Positions 17,501 to 23,353 of a stretch of 24,158 nucleotides of DNA are shown in pieces. This stretch comes from Mesostigma viride. Taxonomy: Eukaryota; Streptophyta; Mesostigmatophyceae; Mesostigmatales; Mesostigmataceae. The position numbers and the translations under genes were made by a program. How positions within the stretch are numbered: the first letter of the stretch is position 1; each line of letters opens with the position of its first letter. The DNA is taken from positions 1-24,158 of the forward strand of contig RPFO01000588.1 of NCBI GenBank assembly GCA_009746045.1. The letters are read 5' to 3'. The notes beneath the pieces were generated by a model. The model ran no database searches and had not been told where the DNA came from. It worked only from the letters and a program-made list of their open reading frames with translations.

Positions 17501-19349
17501 CCTCGGAGTCGCCACCAAGCGCGCGCCATGGTGTAAAGGGTGCAATCCCTGCTGGTACGAGAAAGCCTGCCCACCCTACGAACCGTCCCCTTGCTGCGTT
17601 TCGCTGGTTGCAAGCATCTCAGCTCGGGGTGTGAATCTAGATATGCCCACACCTCCCCCCCTCTCTCCGCCCTCCCCAAGCCCGATGCGTCCAGTGCTTT
17701 CTGGGGACGGCCCCACAAACTCCAACACCTGTTTGTATTTCAAGACGATAAGATAAAGTGTAAGCGCGCGCATGTGCCAGACCAAAATTCCTTTGTGTAT
17801 TTTGTATCTGATGGGGAAAGTTAGTAAGAAACCGTTCCTTTATAGATGCCCATCCATGTTTACGTGCAAGAGCGCGTTCAGCACATATGCTAGATGGATC
17901 GAGCATTTCAGCAAAGAGCACTCGTGGATCATGTCCACAGATGCACAGAATCGAATTTCTGAACAAAGTGCGCTCGCTGTTCAGGGCACTAAACATGCGA
18001 GACCAACTGAGCTGGGCTTCAAAGACTCTATACAGATGATGGATGAGCTTACTTCTCATATCATTCACGCCTCGAACTTTGACGAAATCAGAAAGATAGT
18101 ATTGATGACCGAGCCATTTCTGGTATACATTTCTGGTATTTCGGGCTTACATGACGAGAGCGTACGGCTGTTCAACGACACCGGCGACAGCTGGACGCCC
18201 CCCCGCTTGTCTCCCGAGTGGGCTAGTTTTAACCTCTTCTGCAGAAACCTAGAAGATCAGGCGGCTTGGAAACGCGACCCCACTACCCAGATGGTGAATC
18301 TAGGCAAGGCATACGGCATTGATGTCAAAGTCACCACCATCAGTTAGCCCTTTGTCTTGTGTGTTGGCACATGCAGCGAGATCCTCCTCGGCAACAAGTC
18401 CTTCTGCAACCTCACCGAAGTCAACCTCACCGCGTTCCAGGAGGGCAACAAGGCCGGGCTGGAGCGCGCGCTCGTCCTGGCCAGTCGCATGAACTATCGC
18501 CAGACGTTGGTGGACTTGAGGGATGAGATACTGCAAGAGGCCTGGCACCTCAACAACGAGTTCCTACACCTGTGCGGCGTGGGCCTGACCGGAATCGTGG
18601 CCAGGCCCGACCTGCACCCCTACGACTTCCGCAGAATGAAGAACGTGGCAGTGTCCTCCGCCTACCAGATGGCCAGGGAGCTCGGAAAGCCCCTGCCAAA
18701 GAACGTCACGTGCATCAAGCCCAGCGGCACCCTGTCCAAGATCATGAGCACCAGGCAGTGGGGGGAGGTGCCCGAGGGCGTCCACAAGCCCCTCGGGAGG
18801 TACATCTTCAACAACATCACCTACTCCAAGCACGACCCGCTGGTCGAGCGGTTCAAGAAGGCCAACTACAAGGTCGTCGACAAACCGTTTGAGTCCGACT
18901 CGGTGCTCGTCACCTTCCCCGTCGAGTTCTGCACGGTGCCCTTCACCAAGATGACGGTCACTCGCAAGGACGGCTCGACGGAGGAGGTGGAAGTCAACAC
19001 CGAGACGGCCATCGAACAGCTGGAGAGGTACAAGAGCCTCATGGAGAACTACTGCGAACAGAACGTGTCCTGCACCGTGTCCTACGACCCCACAGAGATC
19101 CCCTCGATCCTGCACTGGCTGGAGAACAATTGGGACTCCTACGTGGGCGTCTCCTTCCTGCTGCGAGTGGACCCCACCAAGAACGCGGCGGACCTGGGAT
19201 ACAGCTACCTGCCCCAGGAAGTGGTGTCCGAGTCCGATTTCAAAAAGTACACCTCGCGCATTCTCCCCGTCGACTACGTCGGCATCGTCCACGCGGAGAC
19301 GGACAACCTGGACGCCGACTGTCTCAGCGGCGCCTGCCCCGTGCGCTGA
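14540..19349 (+). CDS. nrdJ: adenosylcobalamin-dependent (class II, NrdJ-type) ribonucleotide reductase, four exons
   Basis: Exons: 14540-14912, 15655-15940, 17160-17554, 18377-19349. Allowing one missing base at the G run 14797-14802, the exons total 2,028 nt, exactly 676 codons including the stop. The enzyme reduces ribonucleotides to deoxyribonucleotides by cobalamin radical chemistry. Catalytic residues are complete: Cys in CMFNCSF (about 102), NPC (Cys 351, thiyl radical), FCNL (Cys 362) and the C-terminal pair DCLSGACPVR (667 and 672). The spacings of 11 and 5 equal those of the Lactobacillus leichmannii enzyme. Asn 349 and Glu 353 flank the radical Cys. Other blocks: LLLQGCG, VTGTLNGF, GDSAVAWAK, RPPGERL, SSRRSAEIAL and KPSGTLSKIM. 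It most resembles the Euglena/bacterial monomeric type. The adenosyltransferase at 2002 would supply its cofactor. Confidence 0.93.
14896..15594 (-). CDS. nucleoside 2-deoxyribosyltransferase-like protein, antisense within intron 1
   Basis: Intact 232 residues from the ATG at 15594 (MDAPKEDW). The frame is open upstream, but that part is antisense to exon 2 and is rejected. The family pattern is clear in the C-terminal half: RMGPVVVGCDHGCFHG (about 77-92), a cysteine cluster, SDVVIATINKEADCHGT, then GTLMEIGYAHGRGIPVLVM (147-165), where Glu 151 sits at the usual catalytic nucleophile position, and EFWFAAQM. These enzymes move deoxyribose between bases in nucleotide salvage; the family also includes hydrolases. 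The N-terminal 60 residues are helical and unassigned. The stop lies inside exon 1 of the reductase (17-base antisense overlap). Codon use is less GC-rich than in the flanking exons. Confidence 0.78.
   Translation of the reverse strand: MDAPKEDWRASMDARHKNEVMSADELADECLIKVYFANKIRQARFKNLEVDQDLLEYAIRTKSVLGRAYRRRSDFIRMGPVVVGCDHGCFHGDNSHGQGANTCGANCTDDAYTGKDRNKDILMTCKRQIDNSDVVIATINKEADCHGTLMEIGYAHGRGIPVLVMFDPEMSEEARREFWFAAQMSQSRPLPYHHRYIFRHVKELSPFLDYKQYRNYIKSLLKYRCDSPAPLE
14913..15654 (+). other. reductase intron 1 (GT-AG, spliceosomal type)
   Basis: The donor is GG^GTGAGT and the acceptor GTCTGCTGCAG^GG. Joining restores LQGCG-VGF across a glycine codon (TGC GG^G GTC). A perfect TACTAAC branch-site consensus lies at 15601-15607, about 48 bases before the acceptor. 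The intron is almost filled by an antisense deoxyribosyltransferase gene. Confidence 0.88.
15995..16134 (-). pseudogene. relic second copy of the KilA-N/BRO-like gene
   Basis: Directly after the stop codon of the complete gene (16135), the minus strand encodes RPLVRHTNEEVV, matching CPVVRHTTAEIV of the complete protein (residues 27-38). Then, in another frame, TWIRLKEANPEVVTICHHFR and FP match its YWSRIGKDHPEVVTGCYHFR and FP (92-112). About 50 intervening residues are missing and everything after Gln is lost at a TGA. The two DNA segments are also alike at nucleotide level: GGTGTGACGCAC is shared by 16113-16124 and 17047-17058. This is a truncated tandem duplicate, and homopolymer error alone cannot explain it. 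Confidence 0.75.
16019..16049. repeat. perfect palindrome, 15-bp arms, 1-base centre
   Basis: CGGAAGTGGTGACAA, then A, then TTGTCACCACTTCCG. It lies in the relic, about 80 bases inside the intron 2 donor. The corresponding part of the complete gene (16816-16842) keeps an 11-bp version with a 5-base loop. Confidence 0.9.
16135..17145 (-). CDS. KilA-N/BRO-like DNA-binding protein, antisense within intron 2
   Basis: Intact 336 residues. A central block resembles the N-terminal DNA-binding domain of KilA-N/BRO-type viral proteins: KIRVTDDGRISVYDAMAAIG, HPEVVTGCYHFRFPGQGQRD and LLPGKIAAKFRDQVSVLLER (about residues 66-153). A second block begins at NCGLLYPYVHDTNNRAVTGK, followed by LTSEEQSAALFFLQV. 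Such proteins are often multicopy and mobile in large DNA viruses; known ones bind DNA, but this one's function is unknown. The start is uncertain: 17145 or 17124 is preferred over 17016 because the relic copy conserves the PVVRHTTAEIV segment lying between them. The first Met is only 14 bases inside the intron 2 acceptor. No homing-nuclease motif seen. Confidence 0.62.
   Translation of the reverse strand: MTDGACGMDVHAAPLLSGKQWYSLPACPVVRHTTAEIVRQKVRMSALVHYLTPADGAKEDARFAGKIRVTDDGRISVYDAMAAIGISPPKVYWSRIGKDHPEVVTGCYHFRFPGQGQRDTPVTDRQGMTKIIMLLPGKIAAKFRDQVSVLLERYLNADRSLAEDILKRADANDGTITNLDEHPRVRSSWAAKALNDSIKGYMDTNKNCGLLYPYVHDTNNRAVTGKSASELKAMYGAARSSSARDLTSEEQSAALFFLQVCEAKEIQRSGENPLTVAKRDRELFEPVFKAKGLHDSFADRECVKSNAKVMRLSQKANKVAAAVTINGGVGAMAQSS
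17555..18376 (+). other. reductase intron 3 (GT-AG)
   Basis: The acceptor is strong: CTTTGTCTTGTGTGTTGGCACATGCAG^CGAG. The only GT that keeps frame after NPC is TGCTG^GTACGA, a weaker donor. It gives NPC-C-EILLGNKSFCNL. The 217 bases before the internal ORF hold no gene I can support, only C-rich stretches near 17650-17690. Confidence 0.75.
17811..18347 (+). CDS. unidentified zinc-finger-like protein, sense strand within intron 3
   Basis: Intact. The start is the ATG at 17811 (MGKVSKKPFLYRCPSMFTCK); an in-frame ATG at 17772 is possible. The N-terminus has one C2H2-like finger, C-x5-C then H-x5-H (within RCPSMFTCKSAFSTYARWIE and HFSKEH). The remaining 140 residues are mainly helical, with ELGFKDSIQMMDELTSHII and WTPPRLSPEWASFNLFCRNL; no family recognised. 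The ORF lies entirely inside the intron and ends 29 bases before the acceptor. Its base composition is visibly less GC-rich than the flanking exons, which suggests separate ancestry. A DNA-binding or intron-mobility role would be speculation; no GIY-YIG, LAGLIDADG or HNH motif is seen. Confidence 0.65.
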   Translation: MGKVSKKPFLYRCPSMFTCKSAFSTYARWIEHFSKEHSWIMSTDAQNRISEQSALAVQGTKHARPTELGFKDSIQMMDELTSHIIHASNFDEIRKIVLMTEPFLVYISGISGLHDESVRLFNDTGDSWTPPRLSPEWASFNLFCRNLEDQAAWKRDPTTQMVNLGKAYGIDVKVTTIS

Positions 19350-20004
19350 TCATGCGGGGGCGATGTCCGCTAGGCCGGCGAGCGGGGTCGCCGGGAGTGA
19401 CGGGACAGGCGGGGGGTCGGAAGCATAGATGCTGAGAACGAAGGCTTGGGGATTCGTAGGCTCACCCCCCCCTGCTTGCTGCGTACCAAATAATACACGA
19501 GCGCGCCGACGACGGCGAGGAACATGAGGGTTATAATCAGCCCCGCGCGCCCCTCGCCCTCTTGTTGTTGTTGCTGTTGTTGTAGTTGTTGTGGGTCGCT
19601 GGACCCCGGACCGGGAATGGCACTGCTCGGAGAAGGAGGGCTCTTCTTCCCGCCGAACAAGGCCCCGAGGCCTTCGAACACGCCGAAGCCCACCGCGGCC
19701 CCTGCCGCGCTCTTGAACATGCTGGAAAGGAACGATTCCTCTTTTGGATCAGACGTGTTGGCGGGCTTTTGTGCCGACGCGGAAGAGGCACTCTTGGCCG
19801 GCGTGGTAGCGGGCTTAGGCGTTTGTGCCGATGCGGGAGCCCCCCCTTGGCTGGCGTGGCGGCGGGCTTAGGTGCCGACGCGGGTTTTGGACCGCCCAGT
19901 CTCGGCGCGCCACCGGGCCTTAGCATCCTGCTACCCATGGAGACAGACCTCATCCTCGCCATCATGGGTATCATCCTCGCCATCGCGCCGGCCAGAAAAG
20001 ACAT
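19350..20004 (-). CDS. glycine-rich, polyQ, single-helix membrane protein A (two frame breaks)
   Basis: The start is the ATG at 20004 (MSFLAGAMARMIPMM), then an Ala/Pro/Lys-rich linker with ASAQ(T/K)P repeats. The frame changes at the seven-base run 19840-19846. The second part has SAAGAAVGFGVFEGLGALFG, a polyglutamine linker, a membrane segment (GLIITLMFLAVVGALVYYLV) and a basic end. A second break at 19411-19416 moves reading into a proline-rich tail, P-S-L-P-A-T-P-L-A, that matches paralogue B; this supports both corrections. It then ends at 19350, abutting the reductase stop at 19349. The glycine-rich hydrophobic block looks like a membrane-inserting segment. Probably a virion membrane protein, by inference. 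Confidence 0.75.
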
Positions 20005-20010
20005 GATCGG

Positions 20011-20033
20011 TATACACTGTACGAAAGAAAATA
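20011..20033 (-). promoter_or_regulatory. conserved upstream box of membrane protein A
   Basis: TATACACTGTACGAAAGAAAATA (plus-strand reading) begins 6 bases upstream of the start codon. The same element lies 7 bases upstream of paralogue B at 20544-20566. Flanking sequence is less alike, so this looks like a conserved promoter or 5' leader. Confidence 0.6.
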
Positions 20034-20056
20034 GACTTAGCGCTCGTTCCGTGCGA

Positions 20057-20536
20057 TTATTGCGCGGCTAGAGGAGTAGCGGGGAGTGACGGGGGGGGCG
20101 GGGCGGTTGGCGCCGTAGACATCGCCGCAAACGACGGCCGGGGGATGCGGAAGCTCACCCCCCCGTTCTTGCTGCGTACCAAATAATAAACGAGCGCGCC
20201 GACGACGGCGAGGAACAAGACGAATATGATCAGCCCCGTTTTACCCTCCCCTCCTTGTTGTTGTTGTTGTTGTTGCGGGTCGCTCGACCCCGGCCCGGGG
20301 ATGGCGCTGCTCGGCGCGCTCTTATTCCCGCCGAACAAGGCCCCGAGGCCTTCGAACACGCCGAAGCCGACGGCGGCCCCGGCCGCGCTCTTGGCTAGAC
20401 TGGACATCATGGACTCCCCCTGTACCGGCGCGGGTGTCACGCCCTTACCGAGGGGCTTGTTGCTAGGCGTACGAAGGGGCGCGGGTTTAAACGCGGTTAG
20501 GGCTCTGAGCTTTGACACCGCACCTGACAAAGACAT
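20057..20536 (-). CDS. glycine-rich, polyQ, single-helix membrane protein B
   Basis: Intact 159 residues and a paralogue of the gene at 19350. Order: a basic N-terminus (MSLSGAVSKLRALTAFKPAP), SAAGAAVGFGVFEGLGALFG (about 51-70), SSAIPGPGSSDPQ followed by a glutamine run, a membrane segment (GLIIFVLFLAVVGALVYYLV), RSKNGGVSFRIPRPSF, and a proline-rich tail. The glycine-rich block is nearly identical in A and B and is the most conserved part, so it is probably functional. The two genes are tandem and share a conserved upstream box, which indicates a recent duplication kept in step. Role in the virion membrane is inferred. Confidence 0.85.
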   Translation of the reverse strand: MSLSGAVSKLRALTAFKPAPLRTPSNKPLGKGVTPAPVQGESMMSSLAKSAAGAAVGFGVFEGLGALFGGNKSAPSSAIPGPGSSDPQQQQQQQGGEGKTGLIIFVLFLAVVGALVYYLVRSKNGGVSFRIPRPSFAAMSTAPTAPPPPSLPATPLAAQ

Positions 20537-20543
20537 GGTCGAA

Positions 20544-20566
20544 TATACACTGTATGAAAGAGAAAT
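20544..20566 (-). promoter_or_regulatory. conserved upstream box of membrane protein B
   Basis: TATACACTGTATGAAAGAGAAAT (plus-strand reading), matching the box at 20011-20033 with few differences and the same distance to the start codon. Confidence 0.6.
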
Positions 20567-20599
20567 AAATGTTTATTAACTGTTGGAAGTTGAAGCCAC

Positions 20600-21297
20600 A
20601 TGCTGATAAGTGACAGAATCGACACGATTGTGAGGCAATACAACGCGCGAATGAGATACTTGCACGCGAAACAGGGCAAAAAGGCGAGGCCTTTCCCTAT
20701 ACTGGAAGCGACCAGACGCTGGTCGGGGAGGTGCGCCCGGTGCGGCAGGGGGATACGGTTTGATACCGGGGCACCTATGCCCGCGGTTTTCAGCACGCCG
20801 GGCGTGTGGACCTGCCTCGAGTGCGCCGACATGCCGCTAGCCGACGTGCGCAAAAAGTGGATGGAGGCGAGGTCGAGAGCAGAAGCGTGCGGACTGAGCA
20901 AGCCGCATCGCCCCTTTCGCCCCTACCGCTCCCCTGCTATCCTGCCCCCCCCGGAGCAGACATGCCTGTGTGGAGGTACATAACAAAGTCCGCCAGGAAC
21001 GCCAACGCGCGCATGGCTAAAGACGGAGTCGCGCCGTGTCTCGGCACCGAGCAAGTGAGGAAACTGTACGACAGGTTCTTGCGCGCGCCGTACTGTGAGC
21101 TGTGCGCCAAACCCTTTGTGTTGCGCGGGAAGGCGAAGGAGGACACTCTATCCCTGGACAAGATCGACCCGCTGAACAGGAGTTACTGCGGCGGCAACAC
21201 CAAGCTACTTTGCTACGGCTGCAACAATTCGAAGAGGTTCGAGGACGGCCTGGTGCTGTACGAAGACCTCTTCAGGAGGAACGGGTGCCCCCGATGA
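20600..21297 (+). CDS. HNH-like zinc protein (one frame break), possible nuclease
   Basis: The first frame has two Cys pairs, CARCGRGI and WTCLECADMPL, then VRKKWMEARSR. At the eight-base C run 20945-20952 the frame changes, which fits one missing base. The second frame continues from MPVWRYITKSARNANARMAK to YCELCAKPFVL, TLSLDKIDPLNRSY, GGNTKLLCYGCNNSKRFED and the stop. C-x2-C, the S-[LI]-D-[RK]-IDP turn, the GN-x-x-LLC turn and C-x2-C-N-x2-K resemble HNH/endonuclease-VII-type beta-beta-alpha metal folds. The metal-ligand His of canonical HNH is not obvious; Lys is at that place. About 233 residues. It could also be two genes, the second starting at the ATG at 20961. A nuclease or a DNA-binding zinc protein are both possible. 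Confidence 0.6.
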
Positions 21298-21405
21298 TGC
21301 GTCCTCCTTCGCGCGAGAACTGGCGGTCGATTCGTACTCGGGGCCTTCGAACGCATCGTCGGCCCCGATGATGCACGCGTGCTGGGAACGGGGGAAAAGA
21401 GTCAT
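21205..21405 (-). CDS. possible small ORF, mostly antisense to the HNH-like gene
   Basis: From the ATG at 21405 (MTLFPRSQHACIIGADDAFE) the codons to about 21300 are GC-ending as in real genes, and TTATAATAC lies upstream. The second half is antisense to the 3' end of the HNH-like gene. It may be a short real gene whose true stop is earlier, or a chance ORF. No family recognised. Confidence 0.25.
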   Translation of the reverse strand: MTLFPRSQHACIIGADDAFEGPEYESTASSRAKEDASSGAPVPPEEVFVQHQAVLEPLRIVAAVAK

Positions 21406-21437
21406 CGTTATCGCCTTTGTATTATAAGCATAATTAT

Positions 21438-21883
21438 CTACCCGACCAGCCACCCCATCGGCGCCCCACTCGATTGCGGCCGGACGCGAGAGGCGGACAC
21501 CGCGTGGGTCAGGTTCCTGGCAGGCGTGCGCTGGCCTCGTTTTATCATTTGGCGGACGGGCTGTCTCCTTAAAACCTCATCCCCCGTCTGCTTCAGTCGC
21601 GTCGACAGGGTCTGCAGGGCCGCGTACTGGTCCAGCAACATCTCTCTGAATTTGCGACCGTCTGTCCCGCCCCCGTGCCCGCTGTATTTCTTCACGAGAG
21701 GCTCCACCATCTTCATGTACCTCCTCGCGTGATCACCCACCCTGTCCGATGTGAACGATCTCACCCCGTGCCTCCTCCCTATGGGCGCCCCCCGCCCGCC
21801 GCCCCGTGCAATTTACAGTACCCCGTAAGAGTGGCTCTGTTCCTGCAACGGTTTCCGGTTTTGGTCCATGCCGTACAAGACAT
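21438..21883 (-). CDS. small zinc-motif protein (one frame break)
   Basis: Starts at the ATG at 21883 with MSCTAWTKTGNRCRNRATLT and GYCKLHG. This is the C-x-x(T/K)-K-x-G-x-RC ... YC-x-x-H short zinc motif that recurs in small viral and phage proteins, often as an N-terminal module. After a glycine run the frame changes at 21788-21793 (six-base run), which fits one missing base. The helical, basic C-terminal part follows (VRSFTSDRVGDHARRYMKMV, KFREMLLDQYAALQTLSTRL) and ends at 21438. About 147 residues. The zinc motif suggests nucleic-acid or protein binding; nothing more specific can be said. Confidence 0.6.
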
Positions 21884-21923
21884 GCCTCGTTATGATATGC
21901 CTGTGAACATTTTTTGACGACGC

Positions 21924-22522
21924 TCAATACTTGGGTGTGCGGCGGAAGATCTTGGACGTGTTGTCGTCCGAGTAAATGCTCTCCAGAATGGACTTCATGT
22001 TCCCCACGCCGGTGCCGGAGCCGCTAGGGGCGACGGCGGAGGGGACGGCGTAGAACTCGCGATGGTACGACCCGGCGTTAAGCCACGGGTCGAAGGTGGA
22101 GTCGGCGGTCGGCACGCCCGGGTACGCGGAGGCGTCGTTGAGGATCACCACTCGGTTTTGATTTGGCTCTGAAGCGAATGATAGGGGCGTCGACATGATT
22201 CCGCTGCGTCCGTATACTTTCCACTCCCATTTTTTTCCTCCGCCGTTAGAGGCGCACCGTCTGCAAACGGGTGGTCGGGAGGGAGGGGGTAAATCCCCCC
22301 CTGCCGCACCGTACACATGGCGAACGGGTCCGTAGATAGTGCGCGCGATGACGTGCACTGATTGCCCATGACGCGGTTGTCAACTATGATGTGAGGTTTA
22401 AATCGGTCGAGCGGAACCCCGGACACGCGAGACAGCCACGCGCACGTCCTGGCCGTCATCGGCGGGGGCACCGATTTGAAATCGAGGTGCGCGTACCGCT
22501 CCACATAATCTCTCTTCGCCAT
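21924..22522 (-). CDS. unidentified protein of about 200 residues (one frame break)
   Basis: From the ATG at 22522: MAKRDYVERYAHLDFKSVPP, ARTCAWLSRVSGVPLDRFKP and HIIVDNRVMGNQCTSS. The frame changes at the seven-base T run 22230-22236. It continues with KKWEWKVYGRSGIMSTPLSF, FDPWLNAGSYHREFYAVPSA and a Ser/Asp-rich end finishing KIFRRTPKY. It could instead be two genes, the second starting at MSTPLSF (ATG at 22196). The Gly/Ser-rich C-terminal region, lack of catalytic motifs and neighbours suggest a virion component, but this is weak inference. Its start codon is one base from the divergent gene's start. Confidence 0.55.
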
Positions 22523-22523
22523 T

Positions 22524-22787
22524 ATGAAGATGATTCGAGAATTGGTGTACGTTTTTATCAAGGGGATGATGGCCGACTCCATGATATGCGGAGAGATCAC
22601 GGACAGCCAGCGAGAGGAGGTCAACAAGTTCATCCACCGTATCACGCATCTACCGGGGTCTGTCGTGAGGGAGGCGGTCGACAAGGCGGTGGGCGAGCTG
22701 GACAAACTCGAGTGCCCCCCGACGGACCACATCTCTTTTTCGGACTGGTTCACGACCGAGGTCTGCTCCCGGCTCGTGTTAAATTAA
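22524..22787 (+). CDS. small helical protein of unknown function
   Basis: Intact 87 residues, MKMIRELVYVFIKGMMADSM then EITDSQREEVNKFIHRITHL and SVVREAVDKAVGELDKLECP. Predicted to be mostly helical and amphipathic. Codons are strongly GC-ending in this frame. It is followed after 22 bases by the plus-strand gene at 22810, so the two may be co-transcribed. There is almost no room for a private promoter: its start is one base from the opposite-strand start at 22522, so an alternative start at one of the in-frame Met codons (22566, 22569 or 22578) is possible. No family recognised. Confidence 0.6.
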   Translation: MKMIRELVYVFIKGMMADSMICGEITDSQREEVNKFIHRITHLPGSVVREAVDKAVGELDKLECPPTDHISFSDWFTTEVCSRLVLN

Positions 22788-22809
22788 CCTCTCCGTACTG
22801 GTAGTAGAT

Positions 22810-23295
22810 ATGTCCAACCTTCAAGCGACCAATCCCCTTTCGCTCGCGCCCGGCCAGATGACCCACCGCGTTCTCATCACCGGCACCAACAGGCCGGGGG
22901 AGACCACGTTCACGCTGCCGGCGCCGGTGCTGAACGTGGAGACGTGCAGGGTCGTGTACGCCCAGATCCCCGCCACCGCCACGACGACGAGCGCGGTCAG
23001 ACTCAAACTGGGAGACCGCGAGGTGGAGAAAGTGCAGACCGCCATCCCCACCGCGATGGCCAACAAGAAGCACTACTTCGGCGGCAAGGCACACTTCTTC
23101 GTCGTCCCAAACGGCGTGGAGATCTACCAGCCACAATCGCCCATGGACGACTCCGCCGCCTTCACGCCACACCTCGTAAGCGTGCCCACCGTCACCGTGG
23201 AGATCTACGCGATACCGTCGCCCACGAGGGAGCTTCTGGACCTCAAGGGGGACACGTTTGCCATCTTGCTGGAGCTCGCCTCCAGACGCAGGTGA
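22810..23295 (+). CDS. probable beta-rich virion protein
   Basis: Intact 161 residues starting MSNLQATNPLSLAPGQMTHR. Alternating hydrophobic strands follow: FTLPAPVLNVETCRVVYAQI-PA, AVRLKLGDREVEKVQ, AHFFVVPNGVEIYQP, VSVPTVTVEIYAIPSPTREL and DTFAILLELASRRR. No membrane segment or enzyme motif. The VETCRVVYAQIPA stretch recalls the V-x-S-hh-xx-x-x-IP-x strand common in structural proteins of large marine viruses; this comes from general pattern memory and is not a confirmed match. It sits directly before the fibre-like gene in the same orientation, which supports a structural role. Confidence 0.65.
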   Translation: MSNLQATNPLSLAPGQMTHRVLITGTNRPGETTFTLPAPVLNVETCRVVYAQIPATATTTSAVRLKLGDREVEKVQTAIPTAMANKKHYFGGKAHFFVVPNGVEIYQPQSPMDDSAAFTPHLVSVPTVTVEIYAIPSPTRELLDLKGDTFAILLELASRRR

Positions 23296-23353
23296 TCCGA
23301 TTTTTCGCTTCGGTTGAAAAAAAAAAGCTAAAACTATACTATACACGTTCACC
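23296..23353 (+). promoter_or_regulatory. AT-rich leader before the fibre-like gene
   Basis: This 58-bp spacer contains an unbroken run of ten A (23319-23328) followed by GCTAAAACTATACTATACAC, ending about 10 bases before the ATG. In an otherwise GC-rich window this is a strong compositional signal and suits a late promoter or 5' leader of a highly expressed structural gene. Confidence 0.5.

Noticed and set aside
17637-18068. 143-residue minus-strand ORF in intron 3
   Set aside because: It overlaps the more protein-like sense ORF with the zinc-finger pattern; no pattern is visible in the antisense translation.
14913-18376. Group I or group II introns, or inteins, in the reductase
   Set aside because: Boundaries are GT...AG with GTGAGT donors and a TACTAAC site. 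The insertions contain stop codons in the reductase frame, which rules out inteins. No intron-encoded reverse transcriptase or homing-nuclease motif is seen.
18564-19292. 242-residue minus-strand ORF
   Set aside because: It lies entirely opposite reductase exon 4, whose protein is certain, and has no domain.
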